From Chara braunii (lineage: Eukaryota > Streptophyta > Charophyceae > Charales > Characeae): 47,462 bases of DNA. The notes below the pieces were generated by a model, which had not been told where the DNA came from, ran no database searches, and was given only the letters and a program-made list of their open reading frames with translations. The position numbers and the translations under genes are program-made. Every line of letters begins with the position of its first letter. The first letter of the stretch is position 1. Below, in pieces: positions 9,065 to 20,055 of the stretch. The stretch is taken from the NCBI GenBank assembly GCA_003427395.1, contig BFEA01000504.1:529436-576897 (forward strand), given 5' to 3'.

Positions 9065-9640
9065 TCAATCTTTGTGAGTGTCCCAGTCGAAGTGATCTCC
9101 CACGTCAACGTCACTCACGCAGCAAGGCTCCTGGTCAGACTCATCCGTCTCAGATCTATGTACGCAAGTAGTGAATGGGACTCCGGATCTAGCTATCTCT
9201 CTCTTGATCCGCTTGTCTTTCTGGCTCTTCCCCTTGCTGCGAGCCTCGCTGAGAGGTTTGGGATTACACCCATCAAAGTAAAAGAGTACGCCCCCTAGTG
9301 CTGAAGGAACGCGAGGAAACACCACATGTACCCAGTTATCCCTCCAATAGCTCTCCCTGCGGAATATGTAGCCTGCTATCTTGTCATACGTGGTGCCCTT
9401 CACTCCCTTCCCTGCCCCCTTGACTGAGTAGGTAATCACCAGCGTGTGCCTCGATGTAGGGGACTCATTGGCCCTGATAATGAAGCTCTGATGTCTGATA
9501 TATCGATAATAGAACTTCTCAATTAGCTTATCCCACGTGGGGGCTGTCTCACAATGACGGGCCGGTTTGGACAAAGGCGGGGCACGCTCCTGTGAATATA
9601 AATACTCCCTCCAGTGCTTGGAAATAATAGTCAGCAACCA
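9065..9640 (-). CDS. Unassigned reading frame upstream of tandem arrays
   Basis: The frame continues to 9865, but codons beyond about 9640 only translate the tandem repeat there. The non-repeat part has HWREYLYSQERAPPL, TWDKLIEKFYYRYI, TLVITYSVKG, YWRDNWVHVVFPRVPSALGG and a charged end. It looks coding, without a recognised family. Spacing and hydrophobic pattern faintly recall domain A (helix, beta strands, Trp, PRVP), but this is below what I would call homology. Confidence 0.3.
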   Translation of the reverse strand, partial: WLLTIISKHWREYLYSQERAPPLSKPARHCETAPTWDKLIEKFYYRYIRHQSFIIRANESPTSRHTLVITYSVKGAGKGVKGTTYDKIAGYIFRRESYWRDNWVHVVFPRVPSALGGVLFYFDGCNPKPLSEARSKGKSQKDKRIKREIARSGVPFTTCVHRSETDESDQEPCCVSDVDVGDHFDWDTHKD

Positions 9641-9870
9641 GCTCAATGTAGGGGCCCTCCTAAATGGCCTGGCTGAACTGCAACTCGATATAGGGCCCGC
9701 CTGAATGGGCCCACCTAAACAGCAACTCAATGAAAGGACCCGCCTGAATGGGCCCTGCTGAACAACAACAATCTTAGGGAGAAAGACCCGCCTGAATGGG
9801 CCTGGTTGAACAACAGCAATCTCATAAGAAAGGGGCCCGCCTAAATGGGCCCGGCTGAACAGCAACTCAG
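9640..9870. repeat. Tandem array, GGGCCCGCCTGAATGGGCC type
   Basis: Four to five degenerate units of about 45-60 bp with the blocks CCCGCCTGAATGGGCC, CGGCTGAACAGCAACTCAAT. First of a series of different arrays that run to 12530. Confidence 0.8.
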
Positions 9871-10139
9871 GAGAACTGATAAGCAGAACATCTCATGCAC
9901 AGGGACCAGTCATAAATACTGAATGTACTGGGGTTGGACCGCGTCAAGTCGTCCGTGCAGGGACTGAACTGCAAATACTCCCCGTGCAGGGAAAATATCA
10001 CCTGCAAGGGGTTGTGCTAGCGCAGCAGCTCATCAGAAAGGAAATAAATCAACGGGACTAGGATGCCAAATCATTCCAGTTGTGGATCTCAAGAGTCCAT
10101 CCAACAAGCACTCATCATCTCAACAAGGTGCACACTCTA

Positions 10140-10870
10140 AAGGCAGTACCAAGCATGGGAGCGCATGGGCGCACTCAAGTAGCGATGCCGAGCTTGGGCG
10201 CGCATGGGCGCGCACTCAAATGGTAATACTAAGCTTGGGCGCGCATGGGTGTCCGCTCAAATAGTAGTTCAGGGCTTCGGTGCGCATGGGCGCACACTCA
10301 AATAACCATACACAGCATGGGTGCGCATGGGCGCGCACTCGAAAGGCAATATCAGGTATGGGCGTGCATGGGCGCACACTCAGATAGCAATATCAAGCAT
10401 GGGGGCACATGGGAACGCACATACATAGCATGGGCATGCATGGGCGCGAACTCAAATATCAATATCAAGCTTGGGGGCGCATGGGCGTGCACTCAAATAA
10501 CAATGCCAGGCCTAGGCGCGTATGGGCGCACACTCGATTAGTCAACTGAGACCAGGCGTGCACTCAAAGCAGCAATGCCTAGCTTGGGCGCGCGTGGACG
10601 CACGCTCTTTCGGTTAAACTAGGATCGGGGGCGCACTCAAACAGCAACGCCTAGCTCGGGCGCGGATGGGCGAGCGCTCTTTCGGTCAAACTAGGACTGG
10701 GGGCACACTCAAACAACAATGCCTAGCTCGGGCGCACTTGGGCGCGCATTCAAATAACAATATCAAGTTTGGGCGGGCATGGGCGCGCACTCAAATAATA
10801 ATATCAAACTTGGGCGGCGGGCGCGCATGGGCGCGCACTCAAATAATAATATCAAACTTGGGCGCGCATT
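10140..10870. repeat. ~42-bp tandem array, GCGCATGGGCGC type
   Basis: About 17 units of 41-42 bp built on GGGCGCGCATGGGCGCGCAC followed by TCAAATAACAATATCAAGCTT. The GCGC-rich block is itself two imperfect copies of a 10-bp GGGCGCGCA(T/C) motif. Open frames on the plus strand here are translations of the repeat. Confidence 0.9.
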
Positions 10871-11149
10871 TAAATAACCTGCAGTATGTGCAACCTGTAG
10901 TCAATGAATGTAACAATCGGCCTTCACTTAGGTTCAATGCACAACTGCCTGCAATATTTGTGATCAGCCAAAAGGATAATTTGAACCTCACTACGTGTGA
11001 TCACAGTATGCAAAAACTCGGCCTTCACTTAGGGCCAGGCCACTATTGTCATCAAATAGAAGTTGGTCAACTGAACCTCATTGTGTGTGTGACCACTGAA
11101 GCACGGGTTCAAAAATCGAGCAACTGCCAAGTCCTCAAGCAATGAGCTT

Positions 11150-11720
11150 TGGCGTTCAGGCTTAAAATCGACAATCAAATTCACAGACAATGCATATCGG
11201 CGTGCAGACCCAGAATCGGTTATTTGCCAAGTCCACAGTTGAAATGAATACCGGCGTTTATACTTAAATCAGTTATTTACCAGGCACACAGTTGAAATGG
11301 ATACCGGCGCTCAGGCTCAAAATCGGCTATCGGTCAGGTCTACAGCTGAAGTGGATACTGGCGTTCAGACTTAAAATCGGCTCAATTGAAATGAGCAGGA
11401 TGGCACCAAGTTTTATAAATCGGGTGTGCAGCGAGTGTACACGGTCACACCTACTCAAAAGTCGGGTTTACGAGTTGGGTGCACGGCACCGCACTTCACT
11501 TGAGATCATAAAGCCGAGTTTTGCTATCCGAATGTGCGCTGTCGCACTTAAGCTCAAGTGCGCACAGTCGCAATTTCTCAAGATCTTCAATGCAAAGCAT
11601 ACAGGTTGATTGTGCAGAGCCGCACTTATATGGGATCGTTAAAAGCCGGGATTTGCAGACTGGATGCGTAGTGTCGCACTTAAGTTTAAGTGTGCACAGA
11701 CGCATTATATCCTTCTTGAG
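11150..11720. repeat. Diverged tandem arrays, ACCGGCGTTCAG and CGCACTTAAG types
   Basis: Two diverged arrays: units of about 60 bp with AAATGGATACCGGCG and AGACTTAAAATCGG (11150-11400), then units with GTGCGCAGTCGCACTTAAG and CTCAAGTGCG (11430-11720). The TCAAGTGCGCA block resembles the core of the preceding array, suggesting serial drift and re-amplification. Confidence 0.65.
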
Positions 11721-11869
11721 CGCCCCTTGGCATGCTTAATCACTATACTCAGCCTGAGTGCCTTTTGGCGCAACGAATCAACATACTTGGTTCGAGTGTC
11801 TCTTGCCTCAGCCAATCAACATACTCAATTCGAGTGCCTATTGGCACACTGGCTCATAACCATCAGAGC

Positions 11870-12530
11870 AATGTTAAGAGTCAGCCCTCAGTTTCAGTGT
11901 ACAATTCAGTACCAACTTTCAGATACCGGACCGTTAGATATGGTGCGCATGGGTGTACAACTCAAGATCAACCTCCAATTTTCAGGGAACAACACTTAGA
12001 TATAGCGCGCACGGTTCAGAATCAGCCCTCAGATACGGTGCGCGTGGGCACACAGTTCAAAAGCAGCCCTCAGATATGGTGCGCGTGGGTGCACAACTCA
12101 AGATCATCCCCCAGTTTTCAGGGAACAATACTCAGATATAGTGCGCACGGTTCAANNNNNNNNNNNNNNNNNNNNNNNNNNNNNNNNNNNNNNNNNNNNN
12201 NNNNNNNNNNNNNNNNNNNNNNNNNNNNNNNNNNNNNNNNNNNNNNNNNNNNNNNNNNNNNNNNNNNNNNNNNNNNNNNNNNNNNNNNNNNNNNNNNNNN
12301 NNNNNNNNNNNNNNNNNNNNNNNNNNNNNNNNNNNCGGTTCAAAATCAGCCCTCAGATACGGTGCACATGGGCGCACAGTTCAGAAGCAGCCCTCAGATA
12401 TGGTGCGCGTGGGTGCACAACTCAAGATCAGCCCCCAGTTTTCAGGGAACAACACTCAGAATCAGCCCTCAGATACGGTGCGCGTGGGTGCACAGTTCAG
12501 AAGCAGCTCTCAGATATGTGGCGTACAGTT
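11870..12530. repeat. Tandem array, CAGATATGGTGCGCGTGGGT type, around gap
   Basis: Units with CAGCCCTCAGATACGGTGCG, GTGGGTGCACAACTCAAGATC and AGTTTTCAGGGAACAACACT flank the N gap on both sides, so the gap falls inside this array and was probably caused by it. Confidence 0.85.
12156..12335. other. Assembly gap (180 N)
   Basis: A run of 180 ambiguous bases inside a tandem array. True length is unknown. Reading frames crossing it are not real. Confidence 1.
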
Positions 12531-13187
12531 CCAAAATCGACAAAATCAACAATCATTGCGCATAGACAAATCGGGGGTCTATGGATTCTGGCAGCTGCAG
12601 CGGAGGGCAAGCACGGGGTGCTCTCCCATTCACTAGAAACGCACATATGGGTTTGTTGGCTCACTAAGACACGCGGACGCCGGTGCCAGCCGACGAATCA
12701 AAGGTGCATGAACATAACCTATGAGAGGTGAATGAACGGGAAGGAGGTGGAGGAAAGGAAGAAAGAGGCAATAGGGAAAAAGAGAAAGTGAGGGAGAAGA
12801 GGAGGGAGAGAGAAAGGGAAAGTGAGGGGCAAAAAAAGGAGAGTAGTTGCATGAGACAGGCGACCACGTGAACTCCCTAGACACCTTTCCTTGCCAGCCT
12901 TGCCCCTCCCTTTCCTTACCTCTGCCCTTGCTCGCCTAAGTTTAACTCCCTTTTGCCCGTCGCTCCAACTTCTCTCCACCAGCACTTCTCACGTTCTCGT
13001 TGGCACGCCGCTGCTCCTTAGCTCATACAATACTCCCAAGTTGTGTGTCTCTCTTGCCGCTCTGCCAGCGTTTTCGCATTCCCGCAAGTGAGGGTTTCTC
13101 TCTCTGCACGTGCACCAACCATTCTTATATAGCGTGGCTGGTGCAGTCAGTCGGCCCTTCTACCTGGACTGACAGCAGTTCCGAGTA
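12531..13187. other. Low-complexity region without a recognisable gene
   Basis: Contains a purine-rich (GGGAGA/AAAGGG) tract at about 12735-12850 and a pyrimidine-rich stretch after it. Overlapping short ORFs on both strands are rich in Ser, Phe and Leu, as expected from such composition. I see no gene. Confidence 0.5.
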
Positions 13188-13681
13188 GTCGAACAGTCAG
13201 TCTCAGGTAACCGAACAGTTAGTCGCACGCTAATTATAGCGTGGGACTGCGCTAATTTTAGCACGGGACTGGCGCAAACCCAGTCCCCGGTAGACGAACA
13301 GTCAATCCCATGCTAAAAATAGCATGGGACTGTGCTAATTTGAGCACGGGACTGGCGCAGACCCAGTCCCCAGTAGACAAACAGTTAGTCCCATGCTAAA
13401 AATAGCGTGGGACTGTGCTAATTTTAGCACGGGACTGCTGCAGGCCCAGTCCCTGGTAGTCGAATAGTCAGTCCCACACTATAAATAGTGTGGGACGGTG
13501 CTAATTTTAGCACGGGACTGGCACAGTCCCAGTCCGCAGTAGACGAACAGTCAGTCCCATGCTAAAAATAGCGTGGGACTGTGCTAATTTGAGCACGGGA
13601 CTGGTGCAGGCCCAGTGCCCGGTAGACGAACAGTCAGTCCCACGCTAAAAATAGCGTGGGACTATGCTAATTTTAGCATGG
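13188..13681. repeat. ~84-bp hairpin-forming minisatellite, left half
   Basis: About six units. Each has two inverted repeats: a long one (CAGTCCCACGCTA, a short A-rich loop, then TAGCGTGGGACTG) and a shorter one (GTGCTAA, then TTAGCAC). Arms vary between units but usually vary together, for example CCCACACTA with TAGTGTGGG at 13471-13496. The last unit is cut at 13681 by the left end of element 2, and the array resumes at 40420. Confidence 0.9.
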
Positions 13682-15959
13682 TGTCGAGCGTATCGGTCCG
13701 GCACCGCACCAGGGCAGCGCGGGACCCTCCCGGCCGTGTCACGCAGGAGTTAGTTCAAATCCTCGTCTTAAATACATACGGAGCTTCGACAAGCCACTCC
13801 AGCCGAGTGCGCCAGCCATACCTCTCACGAGCCCCCACGATAGGATAGGGCTTACGCGAGGCACGACTTACCTCCACCTTACGAGAGTTGTCACCTCCCT
13901 TCGGTGGGCGTATCCCCGCCGAGCTACCAGTCCACAGTACGGAAGTTCATCAGTTGCAATCGCAGAGGTAAACCAGCCTAGGGCGTTTCTCGTTCGTTGT
14001 AGCATAGGGGGTACGCACGGTAATACACCTCTATCGGACCCGCACGCGAACCGACATCTTGGGGGGCTGAGGTCCCAAGAGCGACTCGACGTCGGTCGAC
14101 TAGGACGCATCCCACACACCACGCGCACACCACTTTACGAACACAAAAACATAAAACACACACACACACACACACCAAACAACGCGACAACGCTCCTAGC
14201 CCCTCGATAGCCATCCCATAATTTTCCGACGCGGAAATCGGAAAGGTGTAGCGCGCGAGACTTGATATAAAAACCGCGCGGGCGCAGGGCTAACTCATAT
14301 CGATTTGCAATGCAAGCGTACGCAAGCGGTCACAATAATGGCGTACTATGTAGTACCCTTACTCATGCGGTCCTTGTTAATCTTGAGGGCCGCATTCGAC
14401 ACTCAAGTGCCGACTTATGCGCGCTTTGAGGGTTAATCTCTCGACGCTGGACAACCGCCATGAGTGGTTGAAGACCACATATCCTCTTCTGCACTCTGTG
14501 CAGAGCGGGTGGTATGCAGGTCCATACCTGTGGTGGCAGTCGTGTTTTACTGCCCTGGAGATGAGCCCCAATCTCGTCCTGGACAGAAGTCAAGGGGTTT
14601 GACTTTGACGGCTGCCACGGATTACAACGTCCAACCATAAAAATCTTTAAAAAGCAAGAAAGAATAGGCCGAAGGTTCCCTTATTCCAAAATAAAACATG
14701 GCCTTGGGGTACCTTCCCCTTTTCGGGTGATGCCAACGGCATATAGTAATCCCAAGCGTTCGTGCATATGTGCGGGTCTCTTTGATCCCATAACCTTTAG
14801 ACGCTAGGGCGGCGAAACGTCGCTTGCGGGGTTCTAATATAAAGTCGCGCTGCCGCAGGCCAGCCTCATACCAACCAACGATGCCAATCATACGTGGTAA
14901 TCGCGGCTCCGGCCTTGCGATATTGAATGGCCGAAGGAATATATCCTGAGGGGTTACCCCACACGATATTGAACGGCTGAAGGACATGTCGTTCGGTCCT
15001 CGCGACATTTTCGCCTTCAGGGTGGCGTGCCTCAACGGGCAGTGCAGATAGACTCTGCGCGAGGGGGAATCCCTCCCTTGTAGAGTCTAGGGCTTGGGAT
15101 GTGCTGAACAAGGACCTTGAACCCCGGCCCAGGACCAACGTCCGACTAAGAAAACCTCCAAGAAGCAAACAAATAAAAAGAAGGGTCTTCCTCATGCCTC
15201 TCAGTCTTAACCTCTCAGCAGGTTTTTAGCACGGGGCCCCTTAGGCCACGCAAACTTCATCCCAGGTACTCCCATGTATGCATATGTAAAGGGGTAAGTA
15301 TGTGACGATCATTTCTCACAGTCTCAGTGGGGTTCCTCACAACCATATGTATATATGTGACTGCAGGCAATCAAATCCAAAATCTAAGCCACAACACATA
15401 CCTGAAATCATATCAAAGTGTCAAACAACAGTTCACGCACTACACGGAGTCAACCCCAATCATCCTCGATACTCATACCCCTCGCTTTAGCCATGCAAGC
15501 CCCAACCTCCTGTCCAACCAACCATAATTAAATACTCGGTCTTTCTGTTAAATGACCATTCAATAAAAGTTCGGTTGAAACCTTAATGAAACAATGAAAT
15601 CATCAGTGCTAAAGCCTTTTAGGTTGAGTACAGAGGGCGAGTTGGAATTGAGTCGTAAACCAACGAATCGGCAACCGATCTATTATCAACGATAACAGAT
15701 GATGACCCTCAAGGGATCAAGCTGAATCTAGTCTGGATCTTGAATCAAACGATCAAGAGGACCTGTAACACATGACAGGTCAATGCCCCAGGCTAAACGT
15801 ATAAGTCCATGAAGAACAATCTCCATATCGTGATCTAACCCAAATCATCCTTGTTAACTACATCGAAGCCTACCTCTATGCAACATGGCAAAATCTCCAC
15901 CATTTAGAGTGGACTACCAGAATCGTCACCTGTCAAAATATAATCTAACTCCTCTAAAC

Positions 15960-16530
15960 TAAAAAGGTTTCGGCAGCGCTTTCCGTAGGAAAAACGTCTT
16001 TCCAGAATTTATACAAGTCCAAATATGACGACAGAAATAGTCTTTTACTCTGGAAAGTTAAATTTTATCCAACTCCCCGAATTAGCAGAAATTCGGGCAG
16101 CACTCCCTTTAGAAACCTTTAGAAAGGGAGACTTCTCAGATTTACACTAAGTCAGATATGAACTCAAAAGACAACTAGAGTTCAACTTAGATAAGATTGA
16201 ACAAACTCTTTAGTTTTGCAGAAATTTCAGCAGCATTCTCTTTATAAAAGTGTTATTCCAAAATTTACACTAGACTAAGTTCAGAATTTGAGAGTAACTT
16301 TTGACTTTTCAGAGTTCAATTTTGTCGAACTCCCTGAATTAGCAAAAATTTGGGCAACACTCCCTATAGAAAGCGAGAATTCCCAGATTTTTACTAGGTC
16401 ATATATAAAGAAAAGACAAGTTGAACTTTAACAAGTCAAAATTTGACGAACTTCTTGGATTTGTAGAAATTTCGGCAGCGCTTCCCGTAGAGAAAGTAGC
16501 TTGCCAAGATTTATACAAAACCAAGTATAA
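15960..16530. repeat. ~125-bp tandem repeat in 3' LTR
   Basis: Five degenerate units marked by GCAGAAATTTCGGCAGC at intervals of about 123-129 bases, each followed by a small inverted repeat such as CTCCCTTTAGAAAGGGAG and by CCAGATTTACAC. AT-rich, no coding potential. The equivalent array in the other LTR is at about 35085-35650. Confidence 0.8.
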
Positions 16531-16805
16531 GAAAATATCCCAGAAAATGCAAGAATTGACCTAAGTAAAAAAATTACTACAGAAAATGCAGGAATTGACA
16601 CTAACTCATATGACTCTAGCACGTGGCGAGCAACTAAAGCAACTACCTATCAACCTGAAACTCAGACTAAGTAGTAGCCTCACTCAGTCACATGCAAGCA
16701 AAACCACAAAGGTAAGTACTCTCACCATCCCAAAATACACCCGAACAAGCAATAGTTCATGACCTTTCAATGATTTAATCTCTTATACCTAGCTTACATA
16801 AGGCA

Positions 16806-17740
16806 TAAGGTCAGGACACCCAAACTTATAGAATTAACCTTACCTTAGTCAGGCCTAAAGTCGGGTCACCCAAACTAAAAGAATGAGCCAAACTTAGCCA
16901 AAGTATACACAAACACAGGGCATAGCAACTTTTCTCTTCTTTGGGTACATGACTAGACCATTCTAGTCGCCCTGAACTGTTTAAGATATGCAAGTTATAT
17001 ATACTTATCTTCCCTTTGTCTTCTAATGCTGCATATGACTGAGCTAACTTAAGCTCAAGCTGCCCCAGCTTACCATCAATCTTATTCTTAATTATACTCT
17101 CTTCAAGTTGTGATAGGCTATAGTTAGACCACCTAAACTTATAGAACAGTCTGATTAGTTCGTTCTTAAATAGAATAATAGTAAGTATAGCCAAGTTGTA
17201 ACCATTGTGTTCCAGCATGTACGAGGCTTTGACTCAGACCACATGAACTTACAGAACAGTCTGACTCTCTGCCTGATTAATTTTTTTCTGATCCTTGCTG
17301 TGCGTGGTATTGAACTAGATCAGCTGAACTTACAAAACAACCTGCCCTTTGTAAAGTTCATTTTTTGAGAATAAAAGCAGGAAGAGGCTAAGCCACGTAA
17401 ACTTATAGAAGAACTTAGACCTTCTCGTTCAAAATCAAATAAACAAAAGAAAACCCAAAGTAAACAAGGCGACCAAGGCACCTGAACTTACAGAATGCAC
17501 CTGGTCCCTGAAAAAGTCAACCACAATCAGCCCGCTCATGTCAGAGCAATCAGGCCACCTAAACTTATAGAACAGTCTGACCCTCCACGCAAATCACAGC
17601 ACTGGGTCTCCCCAAACTTATGGGGACATCCCAGCCTGCAGAGCGATCAGGCCCCCTAAACTTATAGAAGGGTCTGACACTCCATGCAAACCAAAGTAAA
17701 CAAAGCACTAGGTCTCCCCAAACTTATGAGGACCTCCTTG
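16806..17740. repeat. Cluster of conserved-loop hairpins in 3' LTR
   Basis: About eleven copies of a core CACCTAAACTTATAGAA (variants TGAACTTACAGAA and CCCAAACTTATGGGG), each flanked by two short arms that pair with each other but differ from copy to copy. Examples: TAAGGT with ACCTTA (16806-16811, 16837-16842); GACTCAGAC with GTCTGACTC (17231-17239, 17259-17267); AGGCTAAG with CTTAGACCT (17385-17392, 17414-17422); TCAGGCCC with GGGTCTGA (17647-17654, 17670-17677). One copy (about 17315-17345) has no convincing arms. Function unknown. Confidence 0.75.
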
Positions 17741-18080
17741 CCTTAATGACCTAGTCAGTCTTCAAACAAAACAACCTTCCATCCTCTCTTTCCCAGATGC
17801 AGTTTCTTTCAACAATCTGAATTCATGCAATCAATAAAGTTGAAACTGAAACTTGAACAGACATTCCTTTACTTAGTCTTGTTCAGTGTCCTAAAAGTCA
17901 AACCAAAAATAAACTAGGGCTGCACATCATAAATTCAGTCAGAGATGCAATAGGTAATACTGATAAGGTTTATAACTGGTTTATAAAAGGATAGCAATGG
18001 TTACATGTCTGTTCCTTGCCTCCAGAACTGCTCCTGAGTTCTGACAGAGCTCCGCAATCGGTGGGCTGACTCCCCACAGA
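17741..18080. other. LTR sequence without recognised feature
   Basis: Unique LTR sequence between the hairpin cluster and the assembly artefact. No gene or repeat is recognised; its counterpart lies at about 36870-37195. Confidence 0.4.
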
Positions 18081-18312
18081 GTCTCGATGCGGTCTTACGG
18101 GTTGCAATCCTGCCTGCCGCCTTCCCCTCAGATGAGGACCAGACTTGGAGCTGTCTCTTATACACATCTAGATGTGTATAAGAGACAAGTCTCGATGCGG
18201 TCTTACGGGTTGCAATCCTGCCTGCCGCCTTCCCCTCAGATGAGGACCAGACTTGGAGTAAGAAGGGTAGAAGTAGGTGGTTTGAGACTCTCAGATACAA
18301 GAGGGGTGCTCN
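18081..18312. other. Assembly artefact: Tn5 junction adapter with duplication
   Basis: Bases 18151-18188 are CTGTCTCTTATACACATCT followed by its reverse complement AGATGTGTATAAGAGACA, the joined Tn5 mosaic ends of Nextera mate-pair libraries. The 70 bases before it (18081-18150) are repeated exactly after it (18189-18258). A single N at 18312 marks a further contig join. Reading frames across this point are artificial. Confidence 0.97.
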
Positions 18313-18497
18313 CAAACTCACTGGAGAGGGCCTTGGTATCTTCGGCGCCTGAGGGCCCCGTAATGGTAGCCAAGTAACAACTTTGTCAACTGCGGCCAAA
18401 CCGCCGAAGTAGGACCCCCGAGGACTCCCTAATCCGCAATAATAATCATTTTTTTCATAAACCAATCACTCCACCAGCAGCAGCAGCAGTCTTCCCT

Positions 18498-18860
18498 TTA
18501 CAGCCTTACCACTCCCTTCTCACTATCATCCGAGTCGCTGCCAAACACCATGCTAAATTTCCAACGGGACCCAGTGTGCTCAGCAGAGTGGTATAATGAC
18601 GCCGCGTGCACAACAATCTCTTCCCTCGCGGTGAGACACTGCCCATTCAGCAGCACCATGCTGCTATCTGTAACATGTACAACAGCTGCTGTAGTAGTGG
18701 AAGTACAGCTGTGGCAGTATGTACCTTGCACTGTTGCACCAACAAAGACACAGTAGCCCTGCAACGAGGGCAGTAGGCTTGAAGCAGTACAGCAGTGGAA
18801 CCACCAGCTCGAATCAGTCTGTTGCATCAAGCCACTCAAAGCCTCGCCGCAGTTGGCCAC
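18498..18860 (-). other. Open frame shared by both LTRs, unassigned
   Basis: A minus-strand frame of about 100-120 codons, open also in the other LTR (37601-37975). It contains GYCVFVGATVQGT, then a Thr/Ala-rich stretch and LYHSAEHTGSRW. The overlapping plus-strand frame is open too. No family is recognised and the differences between copies do not look protein-constrained, so I would not call it a gene. Confidence 0.15.
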
Positions 18861-18959
18861 ACGCTACTTCCCTATTCGCCAATCGACGCAATCGTGCAAA
18901 GCCAGAGCGAATCTTCCCCTAGCACACGGGGGGATACACTCATTGGTGTTGCCGGTTGC

Positions 18960-20045
18960 AACGCCTGTCGACAGGTAAGCTCCCGACCCCGTTTCTTCCT
19001 CGCATCTCCTCTTCCCGCCGATCAGTCGCAGAACACCATGCCAATCCCTCCCGTACCGACAGTTCCCAATGGTAAGTGGAACGCCTCTCTCTTTCTTTTC
19101 ATGACCTTACGCCGCTCCCTCGATAGACCAAACAGAAATCGAATGAATCTTCTGTTTGAGTACGGAAAGATTCATGCCTTCCCGGCCGCACGCTCAGGGA
19201 CGTAGAGAGGCGTTACTTCCATTGGTGGGTTGGCCAAGGCGTTAGCCCACAGGTAAGTTTACTTCCACGCGGCTACTCCCCCGCTGCTTATAGCGTCAGA
19301 ATTTGCCGAACCGAATGCATCTAACGCCCGAACGTGGCTTGGTGCATCCGCATCTTGAAGTCACGTTCCCCACACGTAGTGGAAGACCATCCCCCCCCGC
19401 TGGAGCCGCTTTCTTAAAGCAAAATTTGACTCTACCATTGAGTTCGCCCTGATCCACAATGGCAACAACAGCCCTCTCCTTGCCGAAATCGAATAAGGAA
19501 CGACCAAACCATTCTCGTTTCATTCCTCACCCCCTTCACTCCCGCCATAGCCCCGCGCACTACTTTCCCCCACTAACTCCTCTTACACCGACTTCTACAC
19601 TAATCTGATCGCCCCAACGGGGTCGCCTACGTCGAGAACCCCTAGCTACTATCCTCCCTCGCTCATTCTCATAAAAAAATGAGCGAGGCATGCACTTTTG
19701 TTATCTACCACAACCTCCTCTCGTTACCTCTCTGCACACTTCTTTTCTACACTAACTCCATATCCACTAACTCTCTACTAATTCCAACCGCAGATCCTTG
19801 CTCGCCTACTACCAAAACCTCCGTGCAGCACTTCTCCTTGCCAAAAACCATCGAGTATCGCGCGTGCGGCCTTGTTCCTGCTGCGCCACATCTACCTCCC
19901 CGCCATTTCCAACTCTCTTCACTCCGCACGCACCTTGCGCCCCCTTCGCGTCCGGGTGCGTCCTTCCTCCTCCGCAGCGTTGTGGTCAACAACACCAGCG
20001 CTTTGCGGCCTGGACAACTCGAATGTCGGTCGGCTTGAAGGTAAG
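18960..20045 (+). other. Exon-like segments with splice donors, antisense to element 2
   Basis: On the plus strand there are repeated donor-like sites: CGACAGGTAAGC (about 18967-18978), CCCAATGGTAAGT (about 19066-19078), CACAGGTAAGTTT (about 19249-19261) and TTGAAGGTAAGAC. A pyrimidine-rich tract ending CCGATCAG precedes a short segment with ATGCCAATCCC, as a 3' splice site and small coding exon would. The same pattern is in the other LTR (about 38205-39260). It could be a captured gene start or a plus-strand transcript of the LTR. Evidence is motif level only. Confidence 0.25.
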
Positions 20046-20055
20046 ACAAAGCAAA

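Noticed and set aside
10140-10870. CRISPR-like array of regularly spaced repeats
   Set aside because: The units are contiguous degenerate repeats without unique spacers, and the context is eukaryotic.
13188-13681. MITE or other DNA transposon with terminal inverted repeats
   Set aside because: The inverted repeats are inside each tandem unit and there are no target duplications around single units.
14622-15195. Two overlapping minus-strand frames of 109 and about 90-137 codons that are open in both LTRs, one with a signal-peptide-like start
   Set aside because: In the 330 bases compared, 17 base changes give about 11 residue changes, close to the neutral expectation, and two overlapping frames are open at once. 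No family is recognised.
17970-18465. Frames with VSYTHLDVYKRQ next to duplicated peptide blocks
   Set aside because: The peptide is the translated Tn5 adapter and the blocks come from the duplicated contig ends.
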